Assembly (NCBI GenBank): GCA_018659505.1
Contig: JABJMI010000209.1
Coordinates: forward strand, 1-5,841
DNA length: 5,841 nucleotides
Reading direction: 5' to 3'
Origin: Planctomicrobium sp.
GTDB taxonomy: Bacteria > Planctomycetota > Planctomycetia > Planctomycetales > Planctomycetaceae
Shown here in pieces: positions 4,363-5,841 of this stretch; the stretch's first letter is position 1, and every line of letters begins with the position of its first letter. Under the pieces are notes generated by a model, which searched no databases, had not been told where the DNA came from, and saw only the letters and a list, made by a program, of their open reading frames with translations. Made by a program: the position numbers and the translations under genes.

Positions 4363-5841
4363 TTAATCGTCTGGAGTCAAATCGGTGAAGGAAGGAATGT
4401 CTCCCATGCCTGCTGGTGGTGCAGGTGGAGGAGTCATGCCTGGAATGCCACCGAGCTCTTCGTTCTCGCTGAGCATTTCCCGACGTGCCGCCAAGATGCG
4501 AGCATGTTCTTCTCGCAGTTCTTGTTGTGCTTCCGGTCGGATACGGACTTCTGATTCCTGATGAATCTTGAAGCCGGTACCAGCCGGGATCAAGTGACCA
4601 AGAATCACGTTTTCCTTCAGACCAACCAATCCATCTGACTTACCTGCAAGAGCAGCTTCGGTCAGTACCTTGGTTGTTTCCTGGAAACTTGCCGCAGAGA
4701 TGAAGCTTTCACTTTGCACCGCAGCTTTGGTAATCCCGAGCAACTGTGTACTGGCAGTCGCTGGTCGTGGTTTTGCGTACTCAATGACAGCTTCGCCGTC
4801 GGCTTCGAGTGCGTCGTTCACTTCTTCAACTGTTGAAAGTGGGACGACGTCATCGATCATGAATTCAGTCGCTCCTGAATTTGTGACGCGAACACAATCC
4901 ATCAAAGCACGATTGACTCGGCGGAATTCCCATTTATCAATCACTGCACCAGGCAGAAGCTCTGTATCTCCCACGTTATCGACACGAACTTTCCGCAACA
5001 TCTGAGAGACAACAAGTTCGATGTGCTTGTCGTCGATCCCCACACGTTGTGCACGATAAACATTCTGAATTTCGTGCAGAAGATAAGCGTGAACCGCTTC
5101 TTCTCCACTGACTCGCAAAATATCGTGCGGTACCAATGGTCCTCGAACCAAAGCATCGCCGGCTGTTACCAAGTCACCAGTGTGAACCAGCAACGCTTTA
5201 CCGTGTGGAATGATGTGTTCGACATCTGTTCCATCTTCACCATGGACAACGATCACACGTTTGCCACGCTTACGTTCTGGAACAAGCTCAACTTCACCGT
5301 CGATTTCTGCGACAACCGCAGGGTCTTTCGGTTTACGAGCTTCAAACAGTTCAGTCACACGAGGCAGACCCCCAGTGATGTCCTGAGTTCCAGCCGCTTC
5401 ACGAGGCTGCTTCGCCAAGACGGTACCAGCAGAAACTTGCGATTCTTCTTTAACTTCGATATTCGCACGTTCAGGCAGGTAGTAGTAATCGAGAATTTTT
5501 CCAGTGCTGTCCTCAAGAACAATCTGAGGATGCAAGTCACCTTTATGTTCAATAACTGTTGAACGTCGGAAACCACTCGCATCTGTTTCTGAACGAATTG
5601 AGCGACCTTCGATCAAGTCTTCGAACCGAACACGTCCGCCAACTTCTGCCAGAATCGGCACGGAGTGTGGATCCCATTCGCAAAGAACTTGATCTTCTTT
5701 GACTTCTTCGTCTTCTTTGACTTTCAAAGTCGCACCAGCTGGAATGTTGTATTTTTCCAGTTCACGATCTTTCGGATCGATGATGACGATTTCACCTTGT
5801 CGAGCAAGAACGATTGTGTTCCCTGAAGAGTTCACCACGCT
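4363..5841 (-). CDS. rpoC: DNA-directed RNA polymerase subunit beta prime, C-terminal part
   Basis: This is the last 492 codons of the beta prime subunit, which with beta forms the catalytic cleft of RNA polymerase. The frame is open to the window edge, so the start and the active-site regions are missing; the GTG at 5838 is an internal valine codon. Counting from that valine, visible landmarks are DITGGLPRVTELFEARKPK (153-171), VGIDDKHIELVVSQMLRK (266-283), LLGITKAAVQSESFISAASF (366-385) followed by QETTKVLTEAA, and KENVILGHLIPAGTGF (408-423). These match the conserved jaw and C-terminal clamp regions of bacterial RpoC. The N-terminal part of the fragment, with repeated beta-rich KVKEDEEV and EVKEESQVSAGT segments, fits the sandwich-barrel insertions. 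The protein ends in a Gly/Pro-rich acidic tail (about 463-491) longer than I recall in enterobacterial RpoC. A probable terminator follows the gene. Confidence 0.97.
   Translation of the reverse strand, partial: SVVNSSGNTIVLARQGEIVIIDPKDRELEKYNIPAGATLKVKEDEEVKEDQVLCEWDPHSVPILAEVGGRVRFEDLIEGRSIRSETDASGFRRSTVIEHKGDLHPQIVLEDSTGKILDYYYLPERANIEVKEESQVSAGTVLAKQPREAAGTQDITGGLPRVTELFEARKPKDPAVVAEIDGEVELVPERKRGKRVIVVHGEDGTDVEHIIPHGKALLVHTGDLVTAGDALVRGPLVPHDILRVSGEEAVHAYLLHEIQNVYRAQRVGIDDKHIELVVSQMLRKVRVDNVGDTELLPGAVIDKWEFRRVNRALMDCVRVTNSGATEFMIDDVVPLSTVEEVNDALEADGEAVIEYAKPRPATASTQLLGITKAAVQSESFISAASFQETTKVLTEAALAGKSDGLVGLKENVILGHLIPAGTGFKIHQESEVRIRPEAQQELREEHARILAARREMLSENEELGGIPGMTPPPAPPAGMGDIPSFTDLTPDD

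Noticed and set aside
5023..5562. Plus-strand 179-codon reading frame
   Set aside because: It is a shadow of rpoC on the opposite strand, without recognisable features.

Overview
The window looks like a chromosomal segment of a planctomycete or close relative. This is inferred from three things: a futalosine-pathway menaquinone gene beside rpoC, the style of the dispersed repeats, and a cassette protein of a kind I associate with planctomycetes. No rRNA or other taxonomic marker is present, so the assignment is tentative. All credible genes are on the minus strand, so the biological reading order runs from 5841 down to 1.

Backbone (5841 to about 1800): the C-terminal third of rpoC (RNA polymerase beta prime, cut by the window edge), a strong inverted repeat that probably ends the rpoBC transcript, then mqnC (cyclic dehypoxanthinyl futalosine synthase, radical SAM), then metF (5,10-methylenetetrahydrofolate reductase). 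Between mqnC and metF lies a paired REP-like element (BIME-like). Its two hairpins differ in sequence at three positions but keep base pairing.

Accessory part (about 1791 to 1): this reads as an integron gene-cassette array. Two complete attC-like sites (565-694 and 997-1086) and the first arm of a third (1-15) carry the expected core sequences. Each complete site has imperfectly paired inner arms with one unpaired extra A at the equivalent place. They divide the DNA into unit-sized cassettes, all oriented the same way: cassette 1 encodes an ankyrin-repeat lipoprotein, cassette 2 (432 bp) has no convincing gene but contains two quasi-periodic dispersed repeat motifs, and cassette 3 encodes a membrane-anchored protein of unknown function with a CxxC pair. 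At the head of the array, 1732-1791 carries three spaced GTTAY motifs resembling an attI site. No integron integrase gene is visible between this site and metF, so the array may be a cluster of attC sites lacking an integrase, or the integrase may lie elsewhere.

The backbone genes are housekeeping (transcription, menaquinone, one-carbon metabolism) and have no evident functional link with the cassettes. The main interest is the array and its attI-like head directly downstream of metF.
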